In this document: in pieces, positions 59,878 to 64,000 of the stretch | Numbering within the stretch: position 1 is the first letter of the stretch | Layout: every line of letters begins with the position of its first letter | NCBI GenBank assembly: GCA_022577435.1 | Contig: JAKOON010000008.1 | Coordinates: 18,555,501 to 18,619,500 of the forward strand | Direction of reading: 5' to 3' | Origin: Embiotoca jacksoni | Taxonomy: Eukaryota; Chordata; Actinopteri; Embiotocidae | Length of the DNA stretch: 64,000 nucleotides | Notes under the pieces: model-generated | The model's input: only the letters and a program-made list of their open reading frames with translations | Told to the model about the DNA's origin: nothing | Database searches by the model: none | Made by a program: the position numbers and the translations under genes

Positions 59878-62800
59878 CCCCAATCCTGCTTTTTCTAATC
59901 TGGTGTTAACCTTCACTTGTCAATAGTTGAAGAATGTAGAAGAGAGGATAAATCACAAGAGGTCTAAAACATGCAATTTTCCTTGCTTCATTTTCAAGTA
60001 ATTTTTAAGTATTGTATACACACTGTACAACAGTACACTGTTGGCCCATTCCATCTATGATGGGAAGAGGAGTCACATCTGTCAAAGCAGAGTTTGCTCA
60101 TTAGTAGGTAGACCAGCAGATAAAAGCTTTTCATTTAAATGTAAATCAGAAGGGTAACAAATCCATTATAGTCATTTGGAAAAGGAGCGCTTTCTTTGCC
60201 TTCTATGCTACATCTTTGACTCTTATTCCCAGTCAGGGTGTTTTTACCACCTCTCTTTCTGGCCAAGGAGATATCAGTGTCTAAATGCTGCGGTGACAAC
60301 AAATTACAGCCGGACGGTGGACAATGCATTGAAGATGGATTCATTTAAAATTCATATTTTAATAAGCATCTCCGGATGAAAGCCAGCCTGTTATTAATCA
60401 GTTGTGGCCCAACAGCTCTGTTCTTTTAAAATGTCAATCTATGTGAAATGCATTAGTCTGCCCCGCTGCACATCTCAATAACGTTTCCTCTGAGCTGGGT
60501 TCACAAAGCTTCCTGTTTGGGATATTTGCAGTGTTTATACCAATTTGATCTCCTGCCTGTGACCTGTGTAGATGTAACATCTTGTTATTTTCATCATTAA
60601 TCATTAATTATTTTTTTCCAATCAAAAGAATATGTCATTGTTTTGCCTGTGAAATGTCGTGAATCGCGATTGTTCATCGCAGTTTTTCAAGACCCAGTGT
60701 GATGTGTTAAAGTCACTTTGATTTGAACTTGGAGATGCCCTGAGTTTTCCTCTGGTGCCACGTAGAGGTTGACATCTTTTAATGAAGTGGATGGAAGGGC
60801 TTCCAATGTACAATCTAAGATGCACATGCAGTTAGGGGGTAAAAAGCCACTTTCTGCACTCATCATGGCACTTTTCCTCCTTCAGACATTTTCCTTTTTC
60901 GCTGCACGCCACCTTTGATGATCATCTGTCAGGTCTGACAACCTAAGATGATACATATTCCAGTGAGAAATAGACCGTAATATTGATAAAGCTAAACCCC
61001 AGCAACCTCTGCTGTGTACTCCACTGTGGTTACTGCTAAATAGCAACTAATAGCATGACACTGTAACCACCATGTTCTCATAAGGTTGTTAGATTTTAGC
61101 TTAATTGTCCCATATTTTACACGTTTCCAGTGTTTTCTTTGTAGACTTGATATCCATGAGTAATTTTTTTTTTTTTTTTTTTTTTTTTTTTGTGGTTTTA
61201 AGAACCCCAAAAACATCTCAATATAGTCTTAAATGTCCTCTCATAAGTTTCTTTCTGGTGCTCTACCAAAAGCAGGCTGTTTTGTGTCTTACAGAGCAGT
61301 TAATATGTCTGTTGTTTAAAATAACCGAGATAACTCTGTAGTTATCTATTATTTGACAAAATTGCTTTAGCTGAACAGAAGTCGCAAAATAAGAAGATCA
61401 TCACAGGTCTATTTGGAGCAGGTATCTTGTATATAATAGTTTTATAATGCTGTCTCCTTTTCTTTAGTTACTTAGTTTGCTGTATGACTTAAGACTTTTC
61501 CTTAGACATGGACAACAACACACTGTTGTGAAAAACAGTGCATGGACATATGACTATAATATACAAATGTAGTCATGACATGTTTGAAATGATCTTGTAG
61601 AAGATCTACTGAATGTACCAGCGAGTTGTTCTGAGAACAAAGGTTCATCTGTCATGACTGCAGTATATGCAGCATGTGTTTGAATGTTTTTATTCAGCGA
61701 GCTGTTGCTCCTTTTATACCCCAAGTCATACATGTTGATATGCACAGGGACACTGACATTAAAGTGGGTGGATTTCTCCATTTAAAATCCCAGACTATAG
61801 GCCCTTTAAAAAGCCCCCTAAAGGTAGATGGAGAGTGTGTTTTCCCTTGGTTGTGTTGATGGGATTATTGATCATTCTGGCATCTGCAACATTTCTATAA
61901 ACCAAATGAAGGCCTTGCTCAAAATGTGCTTTGTCAGAACAGAAATGCATTTAGATTGCTTTATCCCACAGAACCTCCTCAGAGATAGCCATCTTCTACA
62001 ATTCACAATGCCCCATACACGATATCTGATGTTTGAATGTCCGAGATCAAATGTTTTGAAGAAAAACCCTTTATTGAAGTGGAAGTGCTGCTATTTTCTT
62101 TCAAGATTGTCTGGGTCCCTTCAGAGATGTGCTGTGTAGCATAGTGGTATTGAAAATAAAGGATTCTTAATTCGACACGCAGCGTTACAATGCTATAATT
62201 ATTCACAAAGGAGAGGCAGTGGAAAAAGATAATAGTGGAACAAATCTTCAACATACCCACGGGGATCATTAAGGTTTCGCAGGCTGTGGTGTAATAAGTG
62301 GTCCATATGTAATACTGCACAGCTGTAATTTGTGCTGTGAAAATTCTGAAGCAAAGATTCACAAAACAGAGGTGGTTCTTCATGTCTTCGAGTCCTCACT
62401 CTCACAATATGTGTGAAGCATCCACACATTGTCAAAGAATACAAGAAGGAAACCTTGTTATTTTCCAGTTCACAAGCACATTTTGAAGCATACATGTGAG
62501 AGTGAAGCATTGCAGTATAGCATATTCAGTCTTGCAAAAGGAAGGAGCTGTGAAGGACATAATTTAACTCTTAACCTTTCAAAATGGGTGTAATTACCAA
62601 TATAGCAATGTATGCAACTTATTTTGCTCATGCTTTTATTAATTTGGAAGCATGACTGTGTTAATAACTCGTATTTATTCATTGATAGACTCAAAAATTG
62701 TACACCTTCCTTCACAGCTAAATTCTAAATTTAGTTAAAAAAGAAGACCGGATTGGTTTGTTTAAATATACAGTATTACACCAGCGTCCTCAATATCAAT

Positions 62801-64000
62801 CCATTCCTGAGGTCGAATTAATCCATTGAACAGTCAGCTAAAGTCAATAAACTGAAGTCAGTCTTGGCGGGGCATCCATTAAAAAAAGAAAAAACTGTCC
62901 AGCAGACAGTCTACAGCTACTTCAAAAACTAAAGCTGCTGCTGCTGTGACCTCAGGCTGTGTGTGCTCCTTGTCACCGTTTGTGCATTAACATCGACAGA
63001 GATCATGTTGTAAAGAATCAATTGTCAAAGTCTGTCACATCTAAGTAACGCATAGAGAATAAGATCTTATAAACACAGAGTATATCACTCATGGGAAGTT
63101 ATAGTATAGATATTTGCTACCAGTAAAACAGAATAATATCACATTTTAGTGAATAAAGAACTGACAAGGCTATCAAAGGGTATAAATATTTAGTAAGCTG
63201 GAAGCCCTTTTGATGATGCTACTGACACAATATCTTAATGCTGGTAGTTCTCGTCAACAGATCTGATTTCGAGCAAAATAGCCAAGGACTGGGTGTTTAA
63301 CAGCTATGATTTGTAATCCTTAAAGCTGCAACTGGTGATTTATGTGCTGAACTGAAGTTAATTTTCTGTGTCAATAAGTAAAAGCATCACCGCCTTGTTT
63401 ATCACGTGCTAACATCTTTGAAGTGGATGTCAATATAGTGTTCTTTAAACCATCCCAGGTAATGAGTTAACTGTAAATGTCCAGTATTGAGTTGAATGTT
63501 GAGCCTTTTACCTTCTCAGATCCTCCTTTCTTATGCTGCCTTCAAGGCTCTTTGTAGACCTGACGGCAAACAGAACTTCACGCCAGCCTTTGTATCAGTC
63601 TTTAAATGTCTCGCTGTCTGACATTTTTTCTGACAAATGACGTCTTTTGCACCAAGAAATGACAACTGCGCCCACAACGTCTGTCTTTAGTTGATCTCTA
63701 TAGAAATTCAATTTAATAGACTGAAAGAAGGTGAAATACAGTGTACACAAGCATGTATTGATGCACGTCTCTGCAGGGTGTGCTCTTTGTAGTCGGGGAC
63801 TTCGAGCAAAAGCAACATAGATTACTCCAACTGCTCAAGTCTGGTGGTGACATGCATTGGCTGCTCCTTTGTATGACGCTAAATATGTGACACTTCTCTG
63901 GAGACTTTAATTGTGTCTCCTGGAGCTGTAATGATTCAGTCATTGCATCGGTGCATCAGTTATTAATAGTTCAGCTTCACCTGCATTGATCTGCTAAAGG
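59876..64000. other. gene-free stretch to the window end
   Basis: Holds a T28 run at 61,164-61,191. ORFs up to 126 codons on the minus strand near 62.0-62.4 kb lack domain patterns and splice context. No named repeat. Confidence 0.5.

Noticed and set aside
59670..59909. ORF with a long His-Thr repeat
   Set aside because: Translation of the (AC)43 microsatellite.
62003..62510. Overlapping minus-strand ORFs of 103-126 codons
   Set aside because: Two frames over the same DNA, with no conserved motif and no promoter or splice context. Chance ORFs are expected at this length in 64 kb.

Overview
The window is vertebrate nuclear DNA, almost certainly from a ray-finned fish and most likely a percomorph. 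The signs are a GT-AG multi-exon gene with short introns, many (CA)n microsatellites, and interspersed repeats of types common in teleosts: Tc1/mariner and hAT remnants, a tRNA-headed SINE, LINE 3' tails, and the dispersed repeat that reads 'aaaaactccctttgaagagg'. No bacterial, phage or CRISPR features are present.

Bases 84-20,594 (minus strand) hold the 5' two-thirds of one protein-coding gene, which I identify as lmo7 (LIM domain only 7). I reconstructed 21 coding exons by hand. All splice junctions are GT-AG, every reading phase carries across, and the exons sum to 3,183 nt (1,061 codons). In order the protein has an N-terminal calponin-homology domain (exons 1-6), a long S/T-rich, partly acidic linker with the conserved WxxDLxKWKxRR motif (exons 7-15), a PDZ domain split over exons 16-17, a variable linker (18-20), and the start of the charged coiled coil (21). 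The PDZ separates it from the paralogue LIMCH1. The C-terminal LIM domain and 3' UTR lie beyond base 1. A non-coding 5' exon and the promoter are inferred near 20.85-20.95 kb. Paralogue a or b cannot be decided here.

Bases about 20.95-64.0 kb have no gene I can recognise. This 43-kb flank is AT-rich and repeat-bearing. It holds a promoter-like CpG cluster with two ETS sites and a CCAAT box (27.04-27.13 kb) followed by exon-like segments with good splice signals (candidate non-coding RNA). It also has three hAT-type short elements with terminal inverted repeats, two of which share an interior, a hAT transposase fragment, a Tc1 transposase helix-turn-helix fragment, a tRNA-derived SINE and LINE tails. 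Two long (CA)n arrays, a strong G-quadruplex motif, a perfect 13-bp hairpin of GATA sites, and two CpG-rich islands-in-desert (42.4-42.7 and 58.5-58.7 kb) are also present.

The LMO7 assignment is firm. The candidate RNA gene is an inference. Repeat family names come from recalled consensus patterns, not from a database search. I found no convincing wholly new biological system. The best leads are the splice-site microsatellite of the PDZ exon, the 27-kb promoter, and the matched hAT elements.
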